The notes: a model not told the origin generated them from the sequence alone. DNA of 64,000 nucleotides from Dokdonella sp. (GCA_019634795.1 JAHCAR010000008.1:98577-162576), one strand, 5' to 3'. Shown: positions 49,575-58,724, numbered from the stretch's first letter. Numbers and translations are program-made.

Positions 49575-52508
49575 TTACGGAGGCGGCGGATCGAAGCCGT
49601 CGGCGAAGATCAGGTCCGATGCCGAGCAGCCCTGGACCTTGACGTCATCGATGTACCAGCCTTCCTTGGCTTGCGAGGTATCGCTGCCGAGACGGAAGCG
49701 GAACTGCGCGTTGTGGCCCGCATAGGTCGACAGGTCGACGACAACGCGGCTGAACGGAAGCGCCGCACCACACCAGGCCTGCAGACCGGCGAGCGGATTG
49801 CTGAAATTGCCCGAGACGGCGCCCCTGTACGGGCCAACCAGAAGCTGCGAGTTCGGGATCTGAGTGAACGCGCCACCGTCGACCGAGATTTCGAGCACGC
49901 CGCCGTCATAGCAGGCAGTAGCTCCGTTGTTCTCGATGTCGACGAACTGCTGGAACTGGAAGTTCAGCCCATTCAAGGCACCCGGCAGCGCGATCGTCGG
50001 CGAGACCAGTCGCTGGTCGGAGACCGTCGCCGGATCGTTCGAGAACCAGGAATGGGTCGGGCTGACGGCGCGGGCCGTGCTGATCGCCCAACTGTCGGTT
50101 CCGGCAGCCGCCGAGTGCGTCCATCCGTTCGTGCCGTTCTCGACGTTGTCGCTGAAGACCACGTTTGTGAACGAGCCCGCCGAGCAATCACCCGGAGCGG
50201 CCTGGGTCGTGAAAGTGAAGGTCGAGCTCGGACCGGCGGTGCCGCAGACGTTGTTGGCGGAGACACGCCAGTAGATCTGCGTGTTGGTCGGCAAGGCCGC
50301 GGCCGGCTGGAAGCTGGTACCGGAGACCGATTGCGACAGGATGATATTGCTGAACGCCGGATCGGTGGCGATCTCGATCAGATAGGAGTTGCCCTGGGCC
50401 GAAGCCGACCAGCTGAAGGTCGGTGTCGCGGACACGTCGGTCGCGTTGTTGGCCGGCAGCGTCAGTGTCGGCGAGCCTGCCACCTGCGTCGCAACGGTCG
50501 CATTGAGCAGGAGATCGCGATCCGTGCCACCGGAGCTGCCGCGCAGGGTGATGACATTGAGGCCGGGCGCTGCCGCATTGGTCACGGTCAGGTTCGCCAC
50601 GGTGGAGCCCGGCGGAACGACCGGCGACACCGTGTAGGACCCACCGAACCCGGCCGGCAGGCCGGAGCCGAAGCCGAAGTCGACCGGGGTGTTGTAGCCG
50701 CTGACCGAACCGACGTTGATGTTGACCGGGCTCAGTGCGACCGGCGTTGCGCTCGGTGCGCAGACTTCCTGCGCCAAGGGCGTACCGGTCACCGAGAATG
50801 TCGGTGATCCGCAGGCATCGAAGCGGAACGATGCAATTCGCGTTGCCCAGTTGCTGGCACCCATGTATTCGCCGGTGAACCAGAAGGTGCAGCCGTCGAC
50901 CGGATCGACGCCCATCTGGAAGTAGTCACCCCAGCGATCGAAGCCGGTCTGCGCCGACGCGCCCAGTACCAGCGAGGTTTCAGCGGTGGTCATCACGCCC
51001 GGGGTATCGCCGGCCTGGCGCCCGACGTAGGACAGGCTGGCAAACTGGGTCGGTGCGACGGCGCGGTCGATGCTGTAGCCGAGGGCGATGTTTCCGGACG
51101 AATCCATGGCCGATGCGCCCATCCAGCGGTTGGTCGGCGCGGGATCGCCAGCCGGCGTATAGGTGCCTTCCTGGAACAGCGTCCACGGATTGGCCAGCCC
51201 ACCGGTCCGGCGCAGCTCGAACCAGCGGATGGCCGACTGGTTGTTGGCGCCGATCTTGGTCACGAAGTTGCCGGTGATCGTTTCGGTGCTGCCGAATGCA
51301 CGGTAATGCACCGGGAACATGATGACCTCGAGCAGCGGATCGAGCAGCCTTGTGGTACCCGGCTGCGGAATCGCGCCGAATCCGGACGGAATATCAAACG
51401 CACGATCGAAATCGTTGATCTGGATCGGGATCGGACCGGTCAGCGTCGTGTTGGCCGGAGTCGCGAAATCGACATGGAACGTGAACAACTCGATACGATC
51501 GTGCACCGGATCGTTGCTGCCCGGATTGTTCAGCTCGTCATCGACCTGGCGCAGAAATGTGCCGGGCGCGCCGGCCGGGGGAGCATCAGTACCATTGAAC
51601 GAAGCCGGCGGCAGCATCTGGAAGCCGAGCTCGCTCAGGGGCGGTACGCCCTTGCGCTGGAACGTGGCCGGCAGGCCGGCCAGCATGGCCGTGCGATCGA
51701 GCGCATAGGTGGCATTGCTCTGGTTGGCGCCGACATAGTACGCATCCGGCCAGACGCCGTATTTCGGGTAGTCCGGGAAGCTCGGCGGCACGAAGGCATA
51801 ACGGGTCCAGGTCGTGGTGACCGGGTTGCTGTCCGCGCTGAGGTAGACGCAGAGATTGTTGCCGCTCGAAGAGAACTCGGTCAGCAACCAGCGACTGGCG
51901 AGCTGGTCGAACAGGATGACCGGATCGCCGTTGCCGCTCGCGCAGGCGCCGCCCGACCCGAGTCCTTCGAGGCTGAATGGTCCGGCGGCGATGGTGCCGT
52001 CGCTGGTGTTGTAGACGACATAGGTGGCGCCGCCGCTGCCATTGATCGACTGCACGTAAAAGCCGCCACCGACGTCTCCGCTGGGGTCGGGCGGAAACAC
52101 GCCGCTGAAGCCCTGTCCGTCCCGATTGACCAGCGGCGTAGTGAACGCGCGGCTGTCGGTTCCGGCACCAAAGGCTCGCTGCAGCTCGCTGAGGATATCG
52201 CCCTGTGGCACCGGATTGACCGGATGCGCCTGCATCTGCCGGACTTTCGGGTCACCATTGAACAGGCGCGGGATCTCGCGAATCGGATCGCCGGGCTTCC
52301 AGGCCGGGACGATCGGCCGCGTGCGCGCATCGAGAAAGAATTTTTCGGGTTGCGATGGTGGGCTGACCCAGTCGGCGCCGACGCTGACCTGGATGCCCTC
52401 GGAATTTATGTAGGTTTGTCCCGGATTGACCTTTTCCGCCGCCAGGGCAGAACCGGTGGCGGCGGTGGCGACGGCCAACGCCAACAAAGTCTGGCAAATC
52501 TTGCTCAT
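49575..52508 (-). CDS. Large secreted multidomain protein with F-A-D-G-F-D tail
   Basis: 977 aa. Signal peptide cleaving after A-L-A|AE (~23). ~130-560 is a beta-propeller-like region with many SGNGDPVILFDQLASRWLLTEF-like segments (~205-225) and GGFYVQSING. ~570-660 is an Ig-like domain. ~665-770 is fibronectin-III-like (LTLPANNATDVSATPTFSWS). ~785-960 is a beta-sandwich with KEGWYIDDVKVQG. It ends SASDLIFADGFDPPPP, sharing the tail of two other proteins in the window. The WYIDD + DLIFA-GF arrangement matches the protein at 46907. ATG after GGGGAAA. Own strong terminator. Surface or secreted role likely. Confidence 0.83.
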   Translation of the reverse strand: MSKICQTLLALAVATAATGSALAAEKVNPGQTYINSEGIQVSVGADWVSPPSQPEKFFLDARTRPIVPAWKPGDPIREIPRLFNGDPKVRQMQAHPVNPVPQGDILSELQRAFGAGTDSRAFTTPLVNRDGQGFSGVFPPDPSGDVGGGFYVQSINGSGGATYVVYNTSDGTIAAGPFSLEGLGSGGACASGNGDPVILFDQLASRWLLTEFSSSGNNLCVYLSADSNPVTTTWTRYAFVPPSFPDYPKYGVWPDAYYVGANQSNATYALDRTAMLAGLPATFQRKGVPPLSELGFQMLPPASFNGTDAPPAGAPGTFLRQVDDELNNPGSNDPVHDRIELFTFHVDFATPANTTLTGPIPIQINDFDRAFDIPSGFGAIPQPGTTRLLDPLLEVIMFPVHYRAFGSTETITGNFVTKIGANNQSAIRWFELRRTGGLANPWTLFQEGTYTPAGDPAPTNRWMGASAMDSSGNIALGYSIDRAVAPTQFASLSYVGRQAGDTPGVMTTAETSLVLGASAQTGFDRWGDYFQMGVDPVDGCTFWFTGEYMGASNWATRIASFRFDACGSPTFSVTGTPLAQEVCAPSATPVALSPVNINVGSVSGYNTPVDFGFGSGLPAGFGGSYTVSPVVPPGSTVANLTVTNAAAPGLNVITLRGSSGGTDRDLLLNATVATQVAGSPTLTLPANNATDVSATPTFSWSASAQGNSYLIEIATDPAFSNIILSQSVSGTSFQPAAALPTNTQIYWRVSANNVCGTAGPSSTFTFTTQAAPGDCSAGSFTNVVFSDNVENGTNGWTHSAAAGTDSWAISTARAVSPTHSWFSNDPATVSDQRLVSPTIALPGALNGLNFQFQQFVDIENNGATACYDGGVLEISVDGGAFTQIPNSQLLVGPYRGAVSGNFSNPLAGLQAWCGAALPFSRVVVDLSTYAGHNAQFRFRLGSDTSQAKEGWYIDDVKVQGCSASDLIFADGFDPPPP

Positions 52509-52592
52509 GTAATTTCCCCGCAGTCTGAATCGAATTCCCCTGTCGTTTGCCGCCCAGGCATTTCGTCCTGGCGGTCCACCCGAGGTTGGAGG

Positions 52593-53432
52593 CTAGTCCA
52601 CCTCGCCGGAAGAGTCGCCATCCTGCTCCAGTAGGACCGCATGTTCAAGAATCACTTCACCTGAATCACTGTAAACCTGCAGTTTGCTCGTCCCTGAACC
52701 GTAGCGGGCGGCGGCCGAGTAGCCGCCTTTGTCGCGTGGATGGACGCTGAGACCGAAGTCCGTGCTGAGGCGGCCCCCTGTTTCCGCGCTCAGGGAGATA
52801 TCGCCGGAAAGCGGCACCAGCGCGATGATCCTGCCGCTGTCGCTGCGGATGCGGCTGTCGCCGCTCCAGCGTTCGCCCAGGATCGCGGCCTTGATCGCGC
52901 CCGTGTCGGTCGCTAGATCGAGTCGGGCATACGAGGAGGCATTGATGGGGCCGCTGGTCGAACGGGCGGTCACCGGGCCGAGACGCTTGCGCGCATCGAC
53001 GCGATCGCGCGCGCCATTCAGGATCAGGTTCAGACTGTGCGGAACGTAGGCCGCCATGTCGTAGCGCCCGCCGGACTTGCCCTTGGGCAGCTGCACGGTC
53101 AAACGCAGCGACTCGCCATCGACCGATGAAACCAGGCGGGCGCGGGCGAAGTCGGGGGGCAGGGTCTGGGCCACGCCATGGACGCCGACCTCGTCCTCAT
53201 CGTGGTCGCGGACGTTGATTTCGCCGTATTGATTGTCGATTTCGACCGTGCTGATGCCCTTTTTCAACGGAAAGCTGACATCTTCGCGAATGATTTCCAC
53301 TTGCCGGATCGGCTGCTGCGCTGGGCGCTGATTCGATGAAGATCCGGCACAGCCAGCCAACACGGCCGGAACGCAAGCGAGAATCAGGGTCTTGGCGACC
53401 GCGGGAACGCGCAGGTAGCGGGCATCAGGCAT
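52593..53432 (-). CDS. DUF4097-like lipoprotein
   Basis: 279 aa. Lipobox V-L-A-G-C (Cys ~27) after a hydrophobic segment, so a lipid-anchored envelope protein. The body is a long series of short beta strands (VEIDNQYGEINVRDHDEDEVGVHG, LNGARDRVDARKRLGPVTARSTSGPI, RIRSDSGRIIALVPLSGDISLSAE), typical of DUF4097 beta-solenoid proteins. Asp/Glu at position +2 is not present (A follows Cys), favouring the outer membrane. Function unknown. 84 nt upstream of the large secreted protein on the same strand, possibly co-transcribed. Confidence 0.75.
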   Translation of the reverse strand: MPDARYLRVPAVAKTLILACVPAVLAGCAGSSSNQRPAQQPIRQVEIIREDVSFPLKKGISTVEIDNQYGEINVRDHDEDEVGVHGVAQTLPPDFARARLVSSVDGESLRLTVQLPKGKSGGRYDMAAYVPHSLNLILNGARDRVDARKRLGPVTARSTSGPINASSYARLDLATDTGAIKAAILGERWSGDSRIRSDSGRIIALVPLSGDISLSAETGGRLSTDFGLSVHPRDKGGYSAAARYGSGTSKLQVYSDSGEVILEHAVLLEQDGDSSGEVD

Positions 53433-53664
53433 GAGTAGGTCCGATCGTCCAGGGAGTCAGATCCCGCATGCTACGGCCAATTGGAAAATTCGTGAACCGT
53501 GCGCGCGCGCATGCAGGCGACCGATCGCCGCCGAGCGCGGCCGGACCACCCGATCGCGCCCGCCGCAGCCGCGCGTCGCGCACTGACGCAATGTCGGCGA
53601 CCTGGCTGGCCCAGGCCTCGGCAGACCCGGCATAATTGGCGAGGTTCCAGGCCAAGGTCGATCG

Positions 53665-54348
53665 ATGAGCGTCATTTCCCTGTTCTCCGTGCCCTTCGTT
53701 CGCACCCAGTTGCCCAGCTCGACGGCGCTCAACGCCGAGTTGCGCAGCCTGTTCCTGAGCCGCGAGGTCGAGGGTGGGCACTGGAGCAATCCCCAGCCGA
53801 GCATGAACATCCCGCGCGGCCTGTTCGAAAGCAAGTTCGATCTGTTTTCGTGGCCCGAGCGCTGCGTCCAGCAGTTGCACGAGTTCTGCATGCGCCAGTT
53901 GTTCGCGACGGTCGGTGAGCTGAACGGCTATTCGGCCGAGGAACTGCACAAGTTCGAGTCGCAGACGCATGCCTGGTTCCACATCACCCGGCGTGGCGGG
54001 CGTTTTTTTGCCCACAACCACCCGATGGCCTCGTGGTCGGGCGTCTATTGCGTGACGCCGGGCCAGCCCGATCCGGACGAACCGCTGTCCGGAGGTTTGC
54101 ACTTCCAGAATCCGCACCAGTTGTCCAACATGTTTTCCGACCCGGCCAACCGTCGCCTGGTCCGCGAATATTCGCTGGCCGGTCGCAACCTGTCGCTGTC
54201 CGCCGGTGAACTGGTCCTGTTTCCATCGTGGCTGTTTCACGAAGTCTATCCATACACCGGCGAAGGCGAGCGCATTACCGTGGCCTTCAACTGCTGGTTC
54301 CGCCAGCTCGGCGTCGACCCGAGCCAGCAGGGGCCGTATGTTCGTTGA
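53665..54348 (+). CDS. TIGR02466-type 2OG-Fe(II) oxygenase family protein
   Basis: 227 aa. SVPFVRTQLP at the start, WFHITRRGGRFFAHNHPMASWSGVYCV with the proximal His, and LVLFPSWLFHEVYPYTGEGERITVAFNCWF with the distal His and the co-substrate Arg, the TIGR02466 pattern. Cytoplasmic, substrate unknown. It is the third Fe/2OG-type oxygenase in the window after 14074 and 16224. ATG after AAGG. Confidence 0.82.
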   Translation: MSVISLFSVPFVRTQLPSSTALNAELRSLFLSREVEGGHWSNPQPSMNIPRGLFESKFDLFSWPERCVQQLHEFCMRQLFATVGELNGYSAEELHKFESQTHAWFHITRRGGRFFAHNHPMASWSGVYCVTPGQPDPDEPLSGGLHFQNPHQLSNMFSDPANRRLVREYSLAGRNLSLSAGELVLFPSWLFHEVYPYTGEGERITVAFNCWFRQLGVDPSQQGPYVR

Positions 54349-54616
54349 ATCCATCGAGGTCGGATCGCCGGATCAGCGAAGGCCGCCTGATCCCGATAAG
54401 CAGAGCCTCTGGCTGAACGCTGCATCGCACGGGTCGGCCGCGAAAGCAGATGCCGATTTCATCGGACTGGTGCAGCATCGGGCGCTTCTGCACTTCGCGC
54501 ATTGAATTGCTTCATGCGCAGCGTCGCTGATTTACCTACTGGATGCTTTGACCGGCTGACTTGTCTGGCACGTCGGGGATGCACAACCCTCCTTGCTGGT
54601 GCCAGAGGTCGGGCAC

Positions 54617-55234
54617 CTAACCTCTTTGCAGGTCGACCAGCCCATCCCGCCAGCGCAGCCTTTTCGCCGCGAACAGTCCGAGCAGCGCGCAGAGCATGAT
54701 CAGCGCCACTGGCGAATTGACCGGGAGTACCTCGCCGGCGTTCGGACCGGCCCCCAGGGGAGGATCGGTGCCTTCAACGATGCGGTATTCGACGAACGGA
54801 TAGCCTGAAACCTCGTAATCCCAGCCGATGCCGCCGAAAACCGAAGCCAGCTCGTCATTGGTGCGGAAGGTCGGCGCTGTTGCAACGCCATTCGCATCGG
54901 TATCGACACCGATGGTTTCCACGAACAGCTGCGGCGGTGGCACGAGGAAATAGCCAAACGTTCCGGCGGGCGGACACATACCCAAGAAGCAGGCGGGCCC
55001 GTCGACGTGGAAGGTGACTGGAAATCCGGAAACGGGATGACCGTTGCCGTCCAGCACGCGCAGCCGGAACGGCTCCTGAAGAACATGCCCGGGCACGACG
55101 CTGAATTCGGTCGGGCCGACCGCTTCGACCGAAAGCGGCGCCGTATAAGTCTGTGCCGTCGCCGGCACGGCGCCGAGCAACAGCATGCCGCACGTCGCGA
55201 CGGATGCCAGAAACCTGGCGACGAAATTGTCCAT
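54617..55234 (-). CDS. Exported protein with IPTL-CTERM-like C-terminal anchor
   Basis: 205 aa. Signal peptide to A-T-A-Q (~28). One Ig-like/Big-domain-like beta region (~35-150: FRLRVLDGNGHPVSGFPVTFHVDGP, GVDTDANGVATAPTFRTND). The C-terminus is VLPVNSPVALIMLCALLGL, then AAKRLRWR, i.e. short motif + TM helix + Arg cluster as in PEP/IPTL-CTERM sorted proteins; ~14 extra residues follow. No exosortase or rhombosortase gene is in the window. ATG at 55234 after a perfect GGAGGAATT. Confidence 0.72.
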   Translation of the reverse strand: MDNFVARFLASVATCGMLLLGAVPATAQTYTAPLSVEAVGPTEFSVVPGHVLQEPFRLRVLDGNGHPVSGFPVTFHVDGPACFLGMCPPAGTFGYFLVPPPQLFVETIGVDTDANGVATAPTFRTNDELASVFGGIGWDYEVSGYPFVEYRIVEGTDPPLGAGPNAGEVLPVNSPVALIMLCALLGLFAAKRLRWRDGLVDLQRG

Positions 55235-55284
55235 AATTCCTCCGGGATGGCGGCGCGTGCGCACCAGGCTGCCGCACAGGTATT

Positions 55285-55335
55285 CTACTTGAAGATTTCC
55301 TCCACTTGAGGATTTTCTCTACTTGAAGATTTCCT
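55285..55335. repeat. Three tandem 17-bp copies of the pilT 3' end
   Basis: CTACTTGAAGATTTCCT at 55285 and 55319, a diverged copy at 55302. The copy at 55319 encodes the last codons of pilT (E-I-F-K-stop); the other two lie just after the stop. Confidence 0.85.
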
Positions 55336-56356
55336 TGTTCTTGGCGTAGCCGATCGCCTGCTGGCGCGTGACCAGGCCGCGCTTGACCAGGTCCTGCAGG
55401 CACTGGTCGAGGGTCTGCATGCCGTGCTGGGCGCCGGTCTGGATCGACGAGTACATCTGCGCGACCTTGTCCTCACGGATCAGGTTGCGGATGGCCGGGA
55501 TGCCGACCATGATCTCGTGCGCGGCAATACGGCCGCCGCCGACCTTCTTCAGCAGCGACTGCGAGATCACCGCGCGCAGAGACTCGGAAAGCATCGAACG
55601 CACCATCGGCTTCTCGCCGGACGGGAACACGTCGATGATGCGGTCGATGGTCTTCGCCGCCGAACTGGTGTGCAGGGTGGCGAAGACCAGATGGCCGGTC
55701 TCGGCCGCGGTCAGGGCCAGGCGGATGGTTTCGAGGTCGCGCAACTCGCCGACCAGGATGTAGTCGGGATCCTCGCGCAGGGCCGAGCGCAGCGCCTCGT
55801 TGAAGCCGTGCGTATCGCGATGCACTTCGCGCTGGTTGATCAGGCACTTCTGCGAGGTATGCACGAACTCGATCGGATCCTCGACGCTGAGGATGTGCGC
55901 GTACTCGTGCTTGTTGACGTGATCGACCATCGCCGCCAGCGTCGTCGACTTGCCCGAGCCGGTCGGTCCGGTGACCAGGATCAGGCCCTGCGGTTGCTCG
56001 ATCAGCTCGCGGAAGATCTTCGGACAGCCGAGATCCTCGAGCGATAGCACTTCGGAGGGAATGGTCCGGAACACGGCACCCGAGCCGCGGTTCTGGTTGA
56101 AGGCATTGACGCGGAAGCGGGCCAGGCCGGGAATCTCGAACGAGAAGTCGACCTCGAGGAATTCCTCGTAGTCGCGGCGCTGCTTGTCCGACATGATGTC
56201 GTAGATCAGCGAATGGATCTGCTTGTGGTCGAGCGCGGGAATGTTGATGCGGCGCACGTCGCCATCGACCCGGATCATCGGCGGCAGGCCGGCAGACAGG
56301 TGCAGGTCGGAGGCCTTGTTCTTGACCGAAAATGCGAGCAGCTCGGCAATGTCCAT
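55319..56356 (-). CDS. pilT: Type IV pilus retraction ATPase PilT
   Basis: 345 aa. MDIAELLAFSVKNKASDLHLSAGLPPMIRVDGDVRRI (split; ~1-37) is nearly identical to known PilT; Walker A GPTGSGKSTTLAAM, Asp box ILSVEDPIEFVH, Walker B DPDYILVGELRD, His box TGHLVFATLHTSSAAKTIDR; AIRNLIREDKVAQMYSSIQ. Hexameric motor at the inner-membrane pilus base driving retraction and twitching. ATG at 56356 after GGGGAG. Divergent from yggS, the standard gammaproteobacterial order, but pilU is not seen next to it. Confidence 0.97.
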   Translation of the reverse strand: MDIAELLAFSVKNKASDLHLSAGLPPMIRVDGDVRRINIPALDHKQIHSLIYDIMSDKQRRDYEEFLEVDFSFEIPGLARFRVNAFNQNRGSGAVFRTIPSEVLSLEDLGCPKIFRELIEQPQGLILVTGPTGSGKSTTLAAMVDHVNKHEYAHILSVEDPIEFVHTSQKCLINQREVHRDTHGFNEALRSALREDPDYILVGELRDLETIRLALTAAETGHLVFATLHTSSAAKTIDRIIDVFPSGEKPMVRSMLSESLRAVISQSLLKKVGGGRIAAHEIMVGIPAIRNLIREDKVAQMYSSIQTGAQHGMQTLDQCLQDLVKRGLVTRQQAIGYAKNKEIFK

Positions 56357-56429
56357 GAGAACTCCCCTGAAGGCGCCTGTCGGCGCGTGGCTGCGGTAAA
56401 CACGAGTATAGCGTGGCAAAATCAATGCC

Positions 56430-57119
56430 ATGCAAGCAAAACCCGCGGATTCCCTCGAACACGCCTGGCGTTCCGTGACACAGCGCGCGGAAGCGGCGGC
56501 CGGCGGCCGGCCGGTCCGCGTGCTGGCAGTCAGCAAGACCCAGCCTGCCACAGCCATCCGCACGCTCGCCGGCTTCGGCCAGCGCGCCTTCGGCGAAAAC
56601 TACGTGCAGGAGGCCCTGGCCAAGCAGTCCGAACTGGCCGACTGCGCGCTGGAATGGCACATGATCGGGCCGCTGCAGTCGAACAAGTGCCGCGACGTGG
56701 CCGAACACTTCGACTGGCTGCAGACCCTGGACCGGACCAAGCTGGTCGGTCTGCTCGCGCGCCATCGACCCTCCGGCATGGCGCCGCTGAACGTGCTGGT
56801 CCAGGTCAACATCGACGACGAGGCGAGCAAGTCCGGCTGTCGGCCCGATGAAGTCGCCGCCCTGGCGGAGGCGATCGCCGAACACCCGCAGCTCTGCCTG
56901 CGTGGCCTCATGGCCATCCCGGCACCGGATCCCGACATGAACCGACGCCGCGCTGCCTTCGCCCGCATGCGCGAATGCTTCGATGCGCTGCGTGCCGGGC
57001 ATGCCGGCATCGACACACTGTCGATGGGCATGTCGGAGGATTTCGAACTGGCGATTGCCGAGGGCGCCACGATGGTGCGCGTCGGCAGCACGATATTCGG
57101 GCCGCGTAGACGGGAATAG
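56430..57119 (+). CDS. yggS: YggS/PLPBP-family PLP homeostasis protein
   Basis: 229 aa. PLP lysine in LAVSKTQPATAI, GENYVQEALAK, WHMIGPLQSNKC, LVQVNIDDEASKSG, LSMGMSEDFELAIAEGATMVRVGSTIFG. TIM-barrel vitamin B6 regulator without catalytic activity. Followed by proC and yggT in the usual order. The last two codons and stop fall in a GGGAATG repeat. Confidence 0.95.
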   Translation: MQAKPADSLEHAWRSVTQRAEAAAGGRPVRVLAVSKTQPATAIRTLAGFGQRAFGENYVQEALAKQSELADCALEWHMIGPLQSNKCRDVAEHFDWLQTLDRTKLVGLLARHRPSGMAPLNVLVQVNIDDEASKSGCRPDEVAALAEAIAEHPQLCLRGLMAIPAPDPDMNRRRAAFARMRECFDALRAGHAGIDTLSMGMSEDFELAIAEGATMVRVGSTIFGPRRRE

Positions 57120-57267
57120 GGAATGGGGAATGGAGAATGGGTCGACGCAAGAGCCTTCGCGTCACGTTGACTGCTCGCCTGCACTGTTCACTTGTTATGC
57201 TGATTGACCAGAAAGCCAACCGACATCAGAAATGCCCTCCATTCCCCATTCCCCATTCCCCACTCCC
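57112..57267. repeat. Inverted pair of GGGAATG repeats around the proC start
   Basis: 57112-57141 has four 7-8 bp GGGAATG-type units on the plus strand; 57239-57267 has the same on the minus strand (CCCCATT units), ~97 bp apart. The left one contains the end of yggS, the right one codons 3-12 of proC. RNA could form a long hairpin between them. Confidence 0.85.
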
Positions 57268-58080
57268 GGCAAGATAGCCTTCATCGGCGGCGGCAACATG
57301 GCGCGCAGCCTGATCGGCGCGCTGCGCCGCGGCGGCACGCCGGCGGCATCGATCGCGGTGGCCGAGCCGAACGAGTCTGTGGGTCGCCAATTGGCGGCGG
57401 ATTTCGGCGTTTCGGTGTTCAGCGATGGGCTCGACGCGGTCGGCGGCGCCGATTCGGTCATGCTTTCGGTCAAGCCGCAGGTCATGCGATCGGTCTGTGA
57501 ACACCTGGCCCCGGCCCTGACCGGACGCCATCCGCTGATCATCTCGATCGCGGCCGGGCTGCGCATCGAACAGATCGATCGCTGGCTCGGCAGCGGATTT
57601 CCCATCGTGCGCTGCATGCCGAACACACCGGCGCTGATCGGCGCCGGCGCCAGCGGCCTGTTCGCCAACGACGCGGTTTCGCCGGCACAGCGCGACCGGG
57701 CCGAGGCAATCCTCGCCGGATCCGGCCTGACCGTATGGATAGAACGTGAGGACCTGATGGACACCGTGACCGGCCTGTCCGGCTCGGGTCCGGCCTATTT
57801 CCTGCTCATGATCGAAGCCCTCGAAGACGCCGCGGTGGGCCAGGGCCTGGCGCGCGAGACGGCGCGGGCGCTGGCCATCCAGACCTGCCTCGGCGCGGCG
57901 CGCCTGGCCGCTGAAGACGGCGAGGCACCGGCCCGCCTGCGCGAGCGCGTCACCTCGCCGGGCGGCACGACGCATGCCGCGCTGCAGGCATTCGCCGAGG
58001 GCGGCCTGCGCGAGCTGGTCGCGTCGGCGGTCGCGGCGGCCACCGAGCGCGGCCGGGAAATGGCCGAGGAACTGGGCTGA
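57232..58080 (+). CDS. proC: Pyrroline-5-carboxylate reductase
   Basis: 282 aa. KIAFIGGGNMARSLIGAL (NADPH fold), VMLSVKPQVM, RCMPNTPALIGAGASGL, GLSGSGPAYFLLMIEALEDAAV, VTSPGGTTHAALQ. Last step of proline synthesis. The N-terminus has a ~12-residue extension (SIPHSPFPTPG) encoded by the CCCCATT repeat; no later start exists before the Rossmann fold, so it is probably translated. Weak ribosome site. Confidence 0.96.
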   Translation: MPSIPHSPFPTPGKIAFIGGGNMARSLIGALRRGGTPAASIAVAEPNESVGRQLAADFGVSVFSDGLDAVGGADSVMLSVKPQVMRSVCEHLAPALTGRHPLIISIAAGLRIEQIDRWLGSGFPIVRCMPNTPALIGAGASGLFANDAVSPAQRDRAEAILAGSGLTVWIEREDLMDTVTGLSGSGPAYFLLMIEALEDAAVGQGLARETARALAIQTCLGAARLAAEDGEAPARLRERVTSPGGTTHAALQAFAEGGLRELVASAVAAATERGREMAEELG

Positions 58081-58090
58081 GGACCTGGCC

Positions 58091-58666
58091 ATGAGCTATT
58101 TCGCCAACGCCGGCCAGATCCTGATCGAATTCGTCTTCGGCATCCTCGTCGGCCTGATCGTGCTGCGCGTGCTGCTGCAACTGGTGCGGGCCAATTTCCA
58201 CAATCCGATCTGCCAGTTCCTGTACAAGGCCAGCAACCCGATCCTGATGCCGCTGCGCCGTGTCATTCCGGCCTGGCGCCGCCTCGATATCGCCGGCGTC
58301 GTGCTGGCCTGGGCCCTGCTGCTGCTCAAGCGCGTGCTGATCTTCGCCATGATGCCGGTGATGCCTTCGTTCGCCGGGCTCGTGGTCATCGCCTTCGCCG
58401 ACCTGATCAGCTTCGTGCTGATGCTGATGCTCATCCTGATCCTCGTGCGGGTGATCCTGAGCTTCGTCGGCAGCGACAGCTATCATCCGGTCGTACCGCT
58501 GGTCTACCAGCTGACCGAACCGGTGCTCAAGCCGGTGCGCACACGCCTGCCCTCGCTCGGCGGCCTCGATTTCTCGCCGATGATCGTCATGCTCGCGATC
58601 GCCCTGCTGCAGGCGCTGCTGGTGGCGCCCCTGCTCGATCTCGGCGCACGCATCGGTTTTGGTTGA
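58091..58666 (+). CDS. yggT: YggT family membrane protein
   Basis: 191 aa. Two YggT repeats, each with a membrane helix pair (LIEFVFGILVGLIVLRVLLQ; FVLMLMLILILVRVILSFVG) and the signature NPICQFLYKASNPILMPLRR / HPVVPLVYQLTEPVLKPVR. Integral membrane, role uncertain (osmotic or division-related in relatives). ATG at 58091, 10 nt after proC stop; co-transcribed with yggS-proC. Confidence 0.92.
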   Translation: MSYFANAGQILIEFVFGILVGLIVLRVLLQLVRANFHNPICQFLYKASNPILMPLRRVIPAWRRLDIAGVVLAWALLLLKRVLIFAMMPVMPSFAGLVVIAFADLISFVLMLMLILILVRVILSFVGSDSYHPVVPLVYQLTEPVLKPVRTRLPSLGGLDFSPMIVMLAIALLQALLVAPLLDLGARIGFG

Positions 58667-58724
58667 ACGCCCCACACCGGGCACTGTCCATGACTGAACC
58701 CGCTGACCGACTCGAGGACTCGCC

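Noticed and set aside
54349-54616. Possible small gene between the 2OG oxygenase and the IPTL-like protein
   Set aside because: Short frames only, no ribosome site or motif; nothing supportable in this 268-bp gap.
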